Below are positions 16,893 to 26,699 of a stretch of DNA of 33,315 bases, piece after piece. Where the stretch lies: positions 1-33,315 of the forward strand of contig CAYMYI010000038.1 in NCBI GenBank assembly GCA_964394585.1, in the 5' to 3' direction. The DNA comes from CAYUJH01 sp964394585 (GTDB lineage Bacteria > Bacteroidota > Bacteroidia > Cytophagales > Flammeovirgaceae). A program made the position numbers and the translations under genes. Below the pieces are notes generated by a model, which was not told the origin of the DNA, made no database searches, and was given only the letters and a program-made list of their open reading frames with translations. Within the stretch, counting starts at the first letter, position 1, and every line of letters starts with the position of its first letter.

Positions 16893-19850
16893 TCATTCTA
16901 CTTTCATCATAAAGTCTACTAAGTTTTCTTGGGTTTCGATAGGCAGTTTTTTCCGAAGTCGGTAACGGCTTACCTCTACCCCTCGAACCGAAATATTGAG
17001 TAACTGAGCAATTTCTTTCGAGGTCATGTTCATGCGCAAAAATGCCGAAATTTTCACTTCTTGGGGGGTCAAAGCAGGAAATTGCTCACGCAGCTTTTTG
17101 ATAAAATCGCCATGTACTTGGTCGAAATGGATTTCGAACTGATTCCATGCCTCGTCTTCGGCAATATTCTTTTCGATGGTTTTCACCAAGCGCCTGAGCC
17201 CTTTTTCCATGGCTTTAGGGTCTTCTTCTTTCATTAAATGGCTAATTTCTAATTTCAAAAAATTCATAAACTCATTCTTAGTAATCAGATGCATAGTTGC
17301 CGAAGCCAACTCTTGATTTTTATGCCGCAATTCTGATTTTAATTGCTCATTCCTGAGTTTAGAGATTTCTTTTTCCGATTGCTCGGTAACCTCTTGCAGT
17401 TGCGTTTCACGCTCTTCAATCGCTTTTTGCGTAGTTTCCATCAAATTACGCTGTTGCTTTTTATATTTACGATCGATCGACCAAATGCCAACACTAACTG
17501 CCAGTAAACCTATCGTTAGGTACACGGCATAAGCGAGCGTAGTCTGATACCAAGGCGGCATTACCTTAAAAAGATACGCTGCCGGAGCACTTACTGCTCC
17601 GGAACTATTCCGACTGCGAACCTGAAAAGTGTACTCTCCGGGCGGCAGGTTGGTATACTCTTTTTCGGGAATCGTTGACCACTCTGACCAGGAAGCATCG
17701 AAGCCATCGAGCCAATACTGATATTCGCTAGGCGTATCGCCTTCGAAGTAAGTACAGGCATACCGAATACGCACCGATTGTTTGCTATAAGGCAGTGCAG
17801 GACGCTTATTAGATTTCCCCGATGCTTCTTCAACCGGGTGGTACCCTCCAAACAATGTAGAATCGCCCCAAGTAACGCTTCGGAGAACGGTGGAAAAATC
17901 GGCGGAGCGCACTACCGGTTGACTAGGATTGTAATGAATGAATCCTTCTTTGGCATTGATAAACACATTTTCTGCATCGACTACAGTGATATTCTCTAAG
18001 TCGTCGCTTATGTATCGACCTACTTTTTGGAAAGAGTTGGTAATCTTTTCGTAAGCAAAAGCACTGGTTTTTCTCAACATGCCAATTTCATCATCGGCAA
18101 TAAAATACAAATTCCCCTGAATGTCTTCTTTCAGTTCTCTCACATGCTTGCCTTGAAAATAGGCAGATAGAACCGTATCCATCACAAACCGATCGAGCGT
18201 TGTGTCGTATTCAAAAAAATCGCGTTCTGCTGCAAACACGAGTCGGTTCTCAACCCTGAAAACATTTATCAAGAGGTTAGAAGGAAACCCCGCCTCCATT
18301 CCATAGAAACGAACATTGGCAAGTTGCATGTAGTCGGATGAAAAAGTCAGCTTGTACACACCTTTGTAGCCGTGTGTCATCCATAAAGTAGTGCTATCGG
18401 CCCACTCAAACTTTCGCGACGATTCTTCAAACCCTTCGTATTTTTTGAGCACTACCCAGCGGTTATCCTTACGCTCTAGTAAATAGATACCATCGTAAGC
18501 CCCTGCGATTAGTTTTTCTGTACTTCCGGGAATAGCTTCAAATTTCCATATCCCTTGAGGAAGACTTTCAATGCGTTCAGCTTTGCCGTTTTTAATTTCA
18601 AACCCTCCCTGATGATGCCCTAACAACAACGTACCCTCGTACTTTTGAATAGAATATGTTTGCCCCTCAGAATAAGGTACTTTTTCGAAAGTAGTGTAAA
18701 GTGTACGTTGTTCTTTTCCGACTTCAAACGTAAAAACACCGTTATTAGTCCCTAAAAAAAGGCTGCTACCTGTTTGGAAAGCGGCATATCCCGTGCCGGG
18801 CAAATTCATATTATCATTGATTAGGGTAAACGGTTTGCCTAACTCGATAAAGGCAATACCGTTGTTAAGGCCTGCCCATAAGTTGCCCAAGCGGTCTTCG
18901 TACAGCGATAAGATGGTGCTACTCACCAGCCCTCGTTCTTTGGATAAAGCGTGGATTACTTTTCCTTCAGCATTTACAATAATCAGCCCACCGTTTTGCG
19001 TTCCAATCGCATACAGATTTGAGGAAAGTAGGCGTAACGTATTGATTTGCGCTTCCTTCAACCATGAATTGATAGGAACCTCCCATTCCTCTACAGTCCC
19101 ATTAGCCATTAAGTACAGTCCATCTTTTCGCGTTGCTAATAGCGTTTGGGTCATATCATAAGGAACCATACCTCTTAGCTCTTTTCCTTTCATTATGCTT
19201 CCCTTGCGAATCGCATTCAGTTGCCCCCCTTCTAATTGCATAAGACCCTTACTGGGCACATAGGTAAATAACTGGTTACGTACTTTAAAACTAAATCCCA
19301 ACGGTGTTTCGGGGTCTATCACTTCTATTTCCCCTTTCTCATACTTAAAGATGTATTTGAAGGTAAAAAAATAGATTGCTTCTCCCAGTGTAAAAATCTC
19401 CCATACTTCATTGAAATTTTGGTAACGCTCGGGAAGCAACTTTTTAAAGGAAGTATATTGAAGTGTGCCTCGTTTATTCGCCCGAAAACAACCAAAATCG
19501 CCTTGCCCTCCAATGTAAATAGTTCCATTAGCTCCATTGGCTACAGATAGAATTCGTGTAGCATCTGTAACAGCTAAGGTTGACCACTGCTCGCCATCAT
19601 ACACTAATACGCCAAAGTTGTTAGCTACAAATAATAAATCCCGCTCACCTTGCGTAAAGTCCCAATTTTGAATTCCTCCTTTATATTCCTCAGTGGTAAA
19701 ATTGGTAATGATGGGCAAACCTTGGTAAATCGTTTGGGCATATGCGCCATTTTTGGGAAAACACCCTAGTGGCATTTCCGAACAAAGTAGGATTATTGTT
19801 GCAAATCGTATCCTGAAGATTGTAGGTTTAGTGATTAGGTAAGTAAGCAT
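16893..19850 (-). CDS. PUL regulator: propeller, Y_Y_Y, transmembrane helix, coiled coil, LuxR-type HTH
   Basis: A 985-residue one-component membrane regulator. It has an N-terminal signal/anchor ending near AYA (residue about 38), a long periplasmic beta-propeller region (about 40-690; RLGNLWAGLNNGIAFIELG is a typical propeller repeat), a Y_Y_Y domain at about 689-770 (YQYWLDGFDASWSEW, LPPGEYTFQVRSRN), a transmembrane helix at about 771-792, a coiled coil at about 795-870, and a LuxR-type helix-turn-helix at about 924-970 (LTPQEVKISAFLRM, TSKEIAQLLNISVRGVEVSR). Unlike classical hybrid two-component regulators of PULs, it has no histidine kinase or receiver domain. It is divergent from susC across 216 bases, so it probably senses a glucan-derived oligosaccharide in the periplasm and controls the susC-led genes. 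That role is inferred from architecture and position. Confidence 0.9.
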   Translation of the reverse strand: MLTYLITKPTIFRIRFATIILLCSEMPLGCFPKNGAYAQTIYQGLPIITNFTTEEYKGGIQNWDFTQGERDLLFVANNFGVLVYDGEQWSTLAVTDATRILSVANGANGTIYIGGQGDFGCFRANKRGTLQYTSFKKLLPERYQNFNEVWEIFTLGEAIYFFTFKYIFKYEKGEIEVIDPETPLGFSFKVRNQLFTYVPSKGLMQLEGGQLNAIRKGSIMKGKELRGMVPYDMTQTLLATRKDGLYLMANGTVEEWEVPINSWLKEAQINTLRLLSSNLYAIGTQNGGLIIVNAEGKVIHALSKERGLVSSTILSLYEDRLGNLWAGLNNGIAFIELGKPFTLINDNMNLPGTGYAAFQTGSSLFLGTNNGVFTFEVGKEQRTLYTTFEKVPYSEGQTYSIQKYEGTLLLGHHQGGFEIKNGKAERIESLPQGIWKFEAIPGSTEKLIAGAYDGIYLLERKDNRWVVLKKYEGFEESSRKFEWADSTTLWMTHGYKGVYKLTFSSDYMQLANVRFYGMEAGFPSNLLINVFRVENRLVFAAERDFFEYDTTLDRFVMDTVLSAYFQGKHVRELKEDIQGNLYFIADDEIGMLRKTSAFAYEKITNSFQKVGRYISDDLENITVVDAENVFINAKEGFIHYNPSQPVVRSADFSTVLRSVTWGDSTLFGGYHPVEEASGKSNKRPALPYSKQSVRIRYACTYFEGDTPSEYQYWLDGFDASWSEWSTIPEKEYTNLPPGEYTFQVRSRNSSGAVSAPAAYLFKVMPPWYQTTLAYAVYLTIGLLAVSVGIWSIDRKYKKQQRNLMETTQKAIEERETQLQEVTEQSEKEISKLRNEQLKSELRHKNQELASATMHLITKNEFMNFLKLEISHLMKEEDPKAMEKGLRRLVKTIEKNIAEDEAWNQFEIHFDQVHGDFIKKLREQFPALTPQEVKISAFLRMNMTSKEIAQLLNISVRGVEVSRYRLRKKLPIETQENLVDFMMKVE

Positions 19851-20066
19851 GGTTTGATGTAGTGTTGTATAAGCTCAATTTACATAAAATATAGCAATCA
19901 GGGTCTTATAATTGATTTAACCGAAAATCTCATAATGGAAATGAAGTAATATTGTTGTAGTTAGTTTGCAAAGCTGATGAGGTATTGTAGCAGCCGATTT
20001 CTTGCATCTTGGATAGATAAAGAGGTAATTAGAAAAATTTGATTGACTAACTAAATTCATGTATGT
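19851..20066. promoter_or_regulatory. Divergent control region between regulator and susC
   Basis: This 216-base gap must hold the promoters of both divergent units. I found no exact TAnnTTTG on either strand; TAGTTTG at 19962-19968 is one base short of the consensus. The absence of a good housekeeping promoter fits activator-dependent transcription, but no operator repeat is obvious. Confidence 0.4.
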
Positions 20067-23000
20067 ATGAAAATGAAAGGCGTATTAACCGGAATTTTTC
20101 TGGTTGTATTTTGCTGGAGTGCCTCGGCACAAAGCAGGACAGTCACCGGGCAGGTTACCTCATCGGATGGTAGCGGTCCATTGCCGGGCGTTACCATTCT
20201 TGTTAAAGGAACGACTACCGGAACCACAACCGACTTTGATGGAAACTATACTTTGCAAGTTTCTGATGCCAATGCAACACTCGTTTTTTCCTTTATAGGA
20301 TATATTACTAAAGAGATAGTAGTGGGGAATCAATCTACGCTCAATGTTGCTATGGAAGTCGATATAGCACAACTTGAAGAAGTAGTAGTAATTGGCTATG
20401 GAACTACCACAGAAAAAGAGCTTACCGGTGCAGTATCGGTAGTGAAATCGGAAGCGATTGAAGCCCTCAATCCCACTCGTGTGGAACAAGCCTTACAAGG
20501 TCAAACCCCCGGTGTTCAGATATCTTCACAATCAGGATCCCCCGGTGGAGGGTTCAACGTACGGATTCGCGGTATTTCTACTAATGGTAATAATAACCCC
20601 CTCATTTTAGTAGATGGGGTACGTTACGAAGATTTGAGTTCGCTTAACCCTAATAATATTGAGAGTGTCAATATTCTGAAAGATGCCTCTGCTAGTATTT
20701 ACGGAGTGCAGGCTGCTAATGGAGTGGTGCTGATTACCACTAAAACCGGGCGGTTGAACACAAAGCCAGTAATCAATCTTGATATGTATTATGGTGTTCA
20801 GGAAACAATGCGGAAATTACCCGTGCTAAATGCTACTGAATACGGTGCTATTGTGAACGAAGCATATGCCAATGGAGGCAGCACTCCCCCGTTTCCAAAT
20901 CTTGGTAGCTTAGGCGAAGGTACCGATTGGCAAGAGGAAGTATTTTCCACTGCCCCTATTCAGAATTATAACTTTAATGCTAAAGGCGGCGGCGAAAAAT
21001 CGACTTATTCGTTTGGTTTAGGCTACTTTAACCAAGAAGGCATTGTTGGGAAAGACAAATCGAGTTTCGATCGCCTGGCTGTTAATATCAACACAAATAC
21101 AGAGATCTTTAAAAACCTGAACTTTGAAACAGTCATCAACTACACAAATTCTCATCGAAAAACATTACTCGAAAACGTACTGGGTTCTGTGTTGTTCAAT
21201 GCTTTGAACATGGCGCCTAATTACACTCCCCGACAACCCGATGGCAGTTTTACCTTAGCTGATGGACTTGGGAGCGAGGTAATAAACCCTCTTGCCCAAA
21301 TTGAAAACACTCACAACGATACGTGGGTAAATCGTGTAAACGGAAAGTTTGGTTTACGTTATGAAATTATCGAAGGGCTAACTGCTGAAACTAACTTAGG
21401 CTATAACTTTTCGCACGTTCGCAATCGCTTTTTTAGCCCCGAAGCCTACTATGGTGCCGGCAAAGTATTTAATAATGTGGAAAGTGCCGTGGGCGAATCG
21501 CAGACTATTTTCTTCAACTTAGCTTGGGATAGTTTCTTGCGTTATGAGTTTGACCTTAACGATGACCACCAGTTCAAAGTAACACTCGGTTCTTCTATTT
21601 TTAAAGATAGAGGCGAGAATTTAAGTGGTTTTGGATATGGTATTCCGAATAACAATGTAGAATTTGCTGACCTTTCGCAAGCCAATGAAATCAGAGATGG
21701 AGGTGCAGGCTCGTACCAGTACGATTTTCGGTTACTTTCGTACTTCGGTAGAGTGGAGTACAATTATCAAAATAAGTACCTTTTCTCAGTGATTGTACGC
21801 CGCGACGGCACAAGCCGATTTGGCCCGGGTAATAAGTTTGGATATTTCCCTGCTGTTTCTGCCGGCTGGGTGCTTTCCGAAGAAAGTTTTTTCCCGAGCA
21901 GCAGCATCGTAGACTTTGCTAAATTGAGAGCTAGCTACGGCATTACCGGTAACGATCAAATCGGCGATTTCCGCTTCCTTTCTACCCTTACCGGCGAAGC
22001 AGAGTATGTATTCGATGGCAACACCCTTACCAGAGGACTTGCCCTTGGCGCTTTGGCAAACCCCGAAATTCAGTGGGAGCAAAACAAACAGTTTAATATG
22101 GGTCTTGATTTAGAACTTTTAGGAGGTCGTTTTTCTGTTACCGCCGACTACTTCATTAAAACAAGCGAAGATTTATTGTTAGCAGTTCCCGCCTCCGGAC
22201 TAACCGGTGTAGCTGCCCCTGGCTCAGGTGCGCCTATTGCCAATGCGGGTTCAATCCGAAACTCAGGGTTTGAATTTATGGTCAATTACAACCAAACTGT
22301 TTCAGAAGACTTCGATTTCAGCATAGGCTATAACTTTACGTCAATCACCAACGAAACCATCGAATTGAACGATGGTGTGGCATTTATTCAAGGAGGATTC
22401 TTTGGGATTGGGCAGCTCCCTCCTACTCGTTGGGAAGTAGGGCAGCCTATTGGTTATTTCTATGGGCTACAAACCGATGGAATATTCCAAACTGTAGCTG
22501 AAGTAGAACAAAGTGCACAGGCAGGCAACGCACAACCAGGCGACCTACGCTATAGAGACTTGGATGGCAATGGCGTAATCGATGTAAACGACCGCACCAG
22601 AATTGGCAATCCTATCCCCGATATGATTATGGGTATTAGCCTGAATGCTCGCTATAAATCCTTTGATTTTTCGATGTTTACCGACGCACAACTTGGGCAC
22701 GACATCATCCGAAATTATGAACGTAACTTACCCCTTACCAACCGCAACGGTTACTACCTGAACCGCTGGTATGGCGAAGGGACCTCAAACGATTTCCCTC
22801 GTGTTTCCATCGGGGCAAACGATAACGATCTCTTCTCTGATTTTTGGGTAGAAGACGGATCATACGCACGGATTAAGAACGTTCAGGTCGGGTACACTTT
22901 ACCAGAAAGTGCTGCCTCCAAATTGCGACTATCGCGCTTCCGTGTGTACGCATCCATCAATAACCTTTACACATTCACACAATACCGCGGATACGACCCG

Positions 23001-23096
23001 AACATCTCTTCTGGCGACCCGCTTGGCGCAGGCATCGATATTGGCTATTACCCTCAGCCTCGCACGTATCTCCTTGGTTTAAATGCTTCTTTCTAA
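20067..23096 (+). CDS. susC: SusC/RagA-family TonB-dependent outer-membrane transporter
   Basis: A TonB-dependent beta-barrel that imports oligosaccharides across the outer membrane together with SusD. The signal peptide ends at about residue 21 (SASA-Q). A carboxypeptidase-D-like regulatory domain at about 25-105 contains LPGVTILVKGTTTGTTTDFDGNY. A TonB-box-like segment QLEEVVVIGYGTT lies at about 104-116. The plug at about 112-230 includes SusC signatures such as QGQTPGVQI, VRIRGISTNGNNNPLILVDG and ILKDASASIYGVQAANGVVLITTK. The rest is a 22-strand barrel ending in an aromatic residue (LLGLNASF). At 1009 residues the length is typical. No STN or FecR-type signalling domain is present, which agrees with control by the separate divergent regulator. 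susD follows directly, overlapping or nearly so. Confidence 0.97.
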   Translation: MKMKGVLTGIFLVVFCWSASAQSRTVTGQVTSSDGSGPLPGVTILVKGTTTGTTTDFDGNYTLQVSDANATLVFSFIGYITKEIVVGNQSTLNVAMEVDIAQLEEVVVIGYGTTTEKELTGAVSVVKSEAIEALNPTRVEQALQGQTPGVQISSQSGSPGGGFNVRIRGISTNGNNNPLILVDGVRYEDLSSLNPNNIESVNILKDASASIYGVQAANGVVLITTKTGRLNTKPVINLDMYYGVQETMRKLPVLNATEYGAIVNEAYANGGSTPPFPNLGSLGEGTDWQEEVFSTAPIQNYNFNAKGGGEKSTYSFGLGYFNQEGIVGKDKSSFDRLAVNINTNTEIFKNLNFETVINYTNSHRKTLLENVLGSVLFNALNMAPNYTPRQPDGSFTLADGLGSEVINPLAQIENTHNDTWVNRVNGKFGLRYEIIEGLTAETNLGYNFSHVRNRFFSPEAYYGAGKVFNNVESAVGESQTIFFNLAWDSFLRYEFDLNDDHQFKVTLGSSIFKDRGENLSGFGYGIPNNNVEFADLSQANEIRDGGAGSYQYDFRLLSYFGRVEYNYQNKYLFSVIVRRDGTSRFGPGNKFGYFPAVSAGWVLSEESFFPSSSIVDFAKLRASYGITGNDQIGDFRFLSTLTGEAEYVFDGNTLTRGLALGALANPEIQWEQNKQFNMGLDLELLGGRFSVTADYFIKTSEDLLLAVPASGLTGVAAPGSGAPIANAGSIRNSGFEFMVNYNQTVSEDFDFSIGYNFTSITNETIELNDGVAFIQGGFFGIGQLPPTRWEVGQPIGYFYGLQTDGIFQTVAEVEQSAQAGNAQPGDLRYRDLDGNGVIDVNDRTRIGNPIPDMIMGISLNARYKSFDFSMFTDAQLGHDIIRNYERNLPLTNRNGYYLNRWYGEGTSNDFPRVSIGANDNDLFSDFWVEDGSYARIKNVQVGYTLPESAASKLRLSRFRVYASINNLYTFTQYRGYDPNISSGDPLGAGIDIGYYPQPRTYLLGLNASF

Positions 23097-23103
23097 AAAC
23101 TCT

Positions 23104-24576
23104 ATGAATATGAAAATGATAAAGAAAATAGGACTACCCTTGTTGCTCACAGGCTTCTTGGTTTCCTGTGCCACTGATGATTTTGTAGATGTAGCACCGC
23201 TCAACCAAATCAATTCTGACAATTTCTTCAATACAGAAGAAGATTACCAAATGGCATTGATAGGTGCTTACGATTTGTTACAAACCACCTATCTGAATAG
23301 TATGATCGGTGAGATTGCTTCTGATAACACACTTTGTGGCGGCGAAAATGCAAACGATGTTCCCGCTTTCCAAGAAATTGACGACATGACCCACACGGTG
23401 GTAAACGACCAACTCCGCAATATTTGGATTTGGATGTATGCAGGCGTGTACCGTACCAACTATATTTTCGAATTTCAGGATAACCTCGATTTTGATGGGA
23501 AAGCCCAAGTACTAGGCGAAACCGCCTTTTTGCGCGCCTATTACTACTTCGAGTTAGTGAAATTCTTTGGCGATGTGCCCATGCCGATTGACCAACGCGT
23601 ACAGTTTGGGCAAGAAACAGACTATCCGCGTGTACCGAAAGCACAAGTTTTTGCTCAAATTGAACAAGACTTACAATTTGCTGCAGAAAACCTGCCCCCT
23701 ACTCAAGCCCAAGCAGGGCGTGCTACTCGCGGAGCGGCTCAAGCGTTGTTAGGGAAAGCATACCTCTACCAAAATAAATTTAGCGAAGCAGGGCAAACCT
23801 TCGAGTTAGTGATCAACTCAGGAAACTATGCCCTTTTTGATAATTACGATGTGCTATTTCTAGATCAAGGGGAAAACAACATAGAATCGGTCTTTGAAGT
23901 ACAGTACACTGGCGACCAAGGGGCTAGCTTCGATTGTTTCCAATGTAGCGAAGGTAATATTGCCGTAGGCTTCAACGGAATCCGTGGCTACAATGGGCCA
24001 GTATATGCCGATGGGTTCAGCTTTAACGTACCTACGCAAAATTTAGTAGACGATTTTGAAGCAGGCGACCGCCGTTTTGCGGCTACCATTTTCGATATCG
24101 AAGCATTTATCGCCACGCAAAACACGGAAATTAGCTACATAGAAGGATATGAGCATACAGGTTACTACAACCATAAGTACATAGCACGCCAGGGCGAACA
24201 GTACATAGGGGATACTCGATTGACCAACGCTAAAAACTATCGTGCAATCCGCTATGCCGATGTGTTGCTCATGGCTGCAGAAGCCTTCGCCGAAACCGGA
24301 AACGATGCAAAAGCTCAAACCTATTTGAACCAAGTGCGTAACCGTGCCGGACTCGCCCCAATTAACTCAGGAGGTAACGATTTACTCGAAGCGATTTATC
24401 ACGAGCGACGGATTGAACTTGCCGGGGAAGGGCACCGCTTCTTCGACTTGGTACGCACCGGCAAAGCAGCCGATGCAATCGACAACTTCGTGCCCGGAAA
24501 GCATGAACTCTTCCCAATCCCGCTCATCGAAATCGAACTTGCAGGAAATATTTGGGCACAAAACCCTGGCTATTAA
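23104..24576 (+). CDS. susD: SusD/RagB-family glycan-binding outer-membrane lipoprotein
   Basis: A surface lipoprotein that binds the glycan and acts as the lid on the SusC barrel. The lipobox LVSC places the acylated Cys at residue 22 counted from the ATG at 23104. An earlier ATG at 23083 would overlap the end of susC by 14 bases and add seven residues before a good signal peptide, so I prefer 23104 (490 residues). The N-terminal SusD-like region (NSDNFFNTEEDYQMALIGAY) and the C-terminal RagB/SusD region (YLNQVRNRAGL, EAIYHERRIELAGEGHRFFDL) are clear. Its binding face is not readable from sequence. It is translated right after susC and precedes the repeat lipoprotein gene by 18 bases. Confidence 0.97.
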   Translation: MNMKMIKKIGLPLLLTGFLVSCATDDFVDVAPLNQINSDNFFNTEEDYQMALIGAYDLLQTTYLNSMIGEIASDNTLCGGENANDVPAFQEIDDMTHTVVNDQLRNIWIWMYAGVYRTNYIFEFQDNLDFDGKAQVLGETAFLRAYYYFELVKFFGDVPMPIDQRVQFGQETDYPRVPKAQVFAQIEQDLQFAAENLPPTQAQAGRATRGAAQALLGKAYLYQNKFSEAGQTFELVINSGNYALFDNYDVLFLDQGENNIESVFEVQYTGDQGASFDCFQCSEGNIAVGFNGIRGYNGPVYADGFSFNVPTQNLVDDFEAGDRRFAATIFDIEAFIATQNTEISYIEGYEHTGYYNHKYIARQGEQYIGDTRLTNAKNYRAIRYADVLLMAAEAFAETGNDAKAQTYLNQVRNRAGLAPINSGGNDLLEAIYHERRIELAGEGHRFFDLVRTGKAADAIDNFVPGKHELFPIPLIEIELAGNIWAQNPGY

Positions 24577-24594
24577 TTATAAATAAACATCCTT

Positions 24595-26631
24595 ATGAAA
24601 TACTTCCATAAATATATTTTGTACGTAAGCTCAGCTATTTTTTTACTAACTACAGCTTGCGACGATAACGACGAGTTTACAGCACTACAAGTGAGTGCTC
24701 CTACCGATGTAGGCGCTGTGATTGATATTGCCAACGATAACAGTGGGCTGGTAACTGTTGCCCCTACCGCAACTGGTGCGGCTTCTTTTCAAATTTACTT
24801 TGGCGACGACCCAAACGCTGCCCCTACCGAAGTAACGCCCGGTGGTACTGCACAGCATACCTATCCCGAAGGGCAATTCAATATGCGCATTGTTGCCATT
24901 GGAGCCGACGGTGCCACAGCAGAAACTACCCAGCCAATTACCGTGCAGTTTGCTCCTCCTGAAAATCTAAGTATCGATGTGAGCATTTCGAACCGTTCGG
25001 TAAACGTTACCCCTAGTGCTGAGGGTGCAACCTTGTTTGAAGTGTACTTTGGCGAAAATGAGGGAGAAACGCCCGTAGTGATTATGCCCGGAGAAACAGC
25101 CAATTATGTTTACTCGGCGAGCGGTACTTATACCGTGCGAGTAGTAGCCAAAGGAGCCGGCGCAGCCACAACCGAAGCTACACAAGAAGTGCAAGTGCAA
25201 GATCTAATCAACCTGCCGCTTACCTTCGAGCAAGGCGATCTTACCTTCACATTCAACGGATTTGGAGGTGGTGGCGCAGGTGTGGTTGACAACCCCGATC
25301 CTTCCGGTATCAATACTTCAGCAAAAGTAGTGAGTTTTATCAAGCAACCCGGTGCAGAAGTGTGGGGAGGCGTAACGATTGATCTAGCACAGCCTATCGA
25401 CTTTGCATCGTTCCGTTATTTCCGTTTGAAATTATGGTCGCCCAAAGAAGGCGTTACGTTTTTACTGAAAGTAGAAAACTTAGCCGATGCTAACTTGTTC
25501 CACGAAGTTTCTGCGGTTTCCACCAAAACAAACGAGTGGGAAGAGCTCCTGTTTGACTTTGGAGGAGCCGACCCTGCCTTTGCCTTACAACGCATGGCTA
25601 TTTTTGTAGATTTCGGTGTAAATGGCGATGGTTCCGAATTTTTTATTGATGATATTGAACTGACCAACCAAGGCCCTGAAGTTACTACGCTTTCGCTACC
25701 AATCAGTTTCGAGTCCGATGTGATTGAATACAGTTTCACCAACTTTGGCGGGGCAGAAAGCCAAGTGATTAACAACCCCGACCCCTCTGGCATTAATACT
25801 TCTAACAAAGTGAGCCAACTATTTAAAAATAATGGCTCTGAAGTATGGGCAGGTTCTTTCCTCACGCTGCCTGAGCCTATCCGCTTTACCGATGGCACAA
25901 CGTTCCGCATGAAGGTGTGGTCGCCCAAAGCAGGAATTATTGTAAAACTTAAACTAGAAAACGCTACCGATCCGAATATTGCTTTTGAAGTAGATGTAGC
26001 CACAACCACAGCCAATGCATGGGAAGAACTGGCGTTCGATTTCAGCGGGATAGATCAAAGCCAGAGCTTCCAAAAGGTGGTTACTTTCTTCGACTTTGGA
26101 AACCCAGGCGATGGCTCTGCCTATTTCTACGACGACATCCGCATTAGCGAAGAACCCGCCACCGAAACGCTTAGCTTACCCCTTAGCTTTGAGTCAGAAA
26201 CGCTCACGTATGCATTTACTAACTTTGGTAATGCTACTGCCGAAGTAATTGATAATCCCGACGCGAGCGGAGCCAATACAAGTAGCAAAGTAGGGCGTTT
26301 GTTTAAAGCAAACGGTGCAGAAGTGTGGGCTGGCTCATTTTTAACCCTCGATGGCCCGATGGATTTTAACACGCGCAAATCTTTTACCGTGAAAACGTGG
26401 TCGCCGAAAGTGGGAGCTATCGTGAAGCTGAAAGTGGAAAACTCTGCTGACCCGAATATCGCCTATGAAATTGACGTTGCCACCACTACCGCTAATGCAT
26501 GGGAAGAACTCACCTATGATTTTAGCGGAATTGATGCGAGCCAATCATACGATCGCGTGGTGATTTTCTTCGACTTTGGAAACCCAGGCGATGATACTGA
26601 GTATTACTTCGACGACATCACACTACAATAA
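24595..26631 (+). CDS. Surface lipoprotein with two Ig/PKD-like modules and three tandem beta-sandwich repeats (SusE-position glycan-binding candidate)
   Basis: A 678-residue lipoprotein (lipobox LTTAC, Cys22) in the position of SusE/surface-glycan-binding proteins. Residues about 28-120 and 121-203 are two related Ig/PKD-like modules (FQIYFGDDPN... versus FEVYFGENEG...). Then come three repeats of about 155-160 residues at about 208-362, 367-522 and 527-678. Each begins LPLSFE-like, carries NPDPSGINTS-like and EVWAGSFLTL-like segments, and ends in FDFGNPGD then YFDDI, a pattern resembling CBM4/CBM6-type galactose-binding-like sandwiches. Repeats 2 and 3 share an identical 29-base stretch 480 bases apart, so the duplication is recent. 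No catalytic motif is seen. I infer multivalent binding of the target glucan at the cell surface. The same Ig-like module heads the next gene's product. Confidence 0.85.
   Translation: MKYFHKYILYVSSAIFLLTTACDDNDEFTALQVSAPTDVGAVIDIANDNSGLVTVAPTATGAASFQIYFGDDPNAAPTEVTPGGTAQHTYPEGQFNMRIVAIGADGATAETTQPITVQFAPPENLSIDVSISNRSVNVTPSAEGATLFEVYFGENEGETPVVIMPGETANYVYSASGTYTVRVVAKGAGAATTEATQEVQVQDLINLPLTFEQGDLTFTFNGFGGGGAGVVDNPDPSGINTSAKVVSFIKQPGAEVWGGVTIDLAQPIDFASFRYFRLKLWSPKEGVTFLLKVENLADANLFHEVSAVSTKTNEWEELLFDFGGADPAFALQRMAIFVDFGVNGDGSEFFIDDIELTNQGPEVTTLSLPISFESDVIEYSFTNFGGAESQVINNPDPSGINTSNKVSQLFKNNGSEVWAGSFLTLPEPIRFTDGTTFRMKVWSPKAGIIVKLKLENATDPNIAFEVDVATTTANAWEELAFDFSGIDQSQSFQKVVTFFDFGNPGDGSAYFYDDIRISEEPATETLSLPLSFESETLTYAFTNFGNATAEVIDNPDASGANTSSKVGRLFKANGAEVWAGSFLTLDGPMDFNTRKSFTVKTWSPKVGAIVKLKVENSADPNIAYEIDVATTTANAWEELTYDFSGIDASQSYDRVVIFFDFGNPGDDTEYYFDDITLQ
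25216..26631 (+). repeat. Three tandem in-frame repeats of about 480 bases within the lipoprotein gene
   Basis: Units begin near 25216, 25693 and 26173. Period 1-2 is 483 bases (measured at AACCCCGA, 25291 and 25774) and period 2-3 is 480 bases (measured at TTCTTCGACTTTGGAAACCC, near 26087 and 26567). Units 2 and 3 are the most alike at DNA level. Confidence 0.85.
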
Positions 26632-26644
26632 TTTAATTATGGTA

Positions 26645-26669
26645 AGGGGGGAAGTTCTCCCCCTGTTTT
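26645..26669 (+). terminator. GC-rich hairpin between the repeat lipoprotein gene and the GH16 gene
   Basis: AGGGGG (26645-26650) pairs with CCCCCT (26659-26664) across an 8-base loop, followed by GTTTTC. It sits 13 bases after the lipoprotein stop and 30 bases before the GH16 start. It may attenuate transcription or protect the 3' end of the upstream message. Confidence 0.55.
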
Positions 26670-26699
26670 CATCATTTTCTAAAAAAGCATATCAATCTT

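Noticed and set aside
19962..19968. TAGTTTG considered as the susC -7 promoter
   Set aside because: It is one base short of TAnnTTTG, has no -33 partner and is about 100 bases from the start codon; too weak to call.
25416..26015. 199-codon open frame on the minus strand inside the repeat lipoprotein gene
   Set aside because: It mirrors a well-supported plus-strand gene, has no signal or family resemblance, and its openness follows from the codon use of the repeats.
25216..26631. Regular repeats considered as a CRISPR or satellite array
   Set aside because: The period is about 480 bases, in frame, and the translation is a conserved protein repeat; there are no short repeats with unique spacers.
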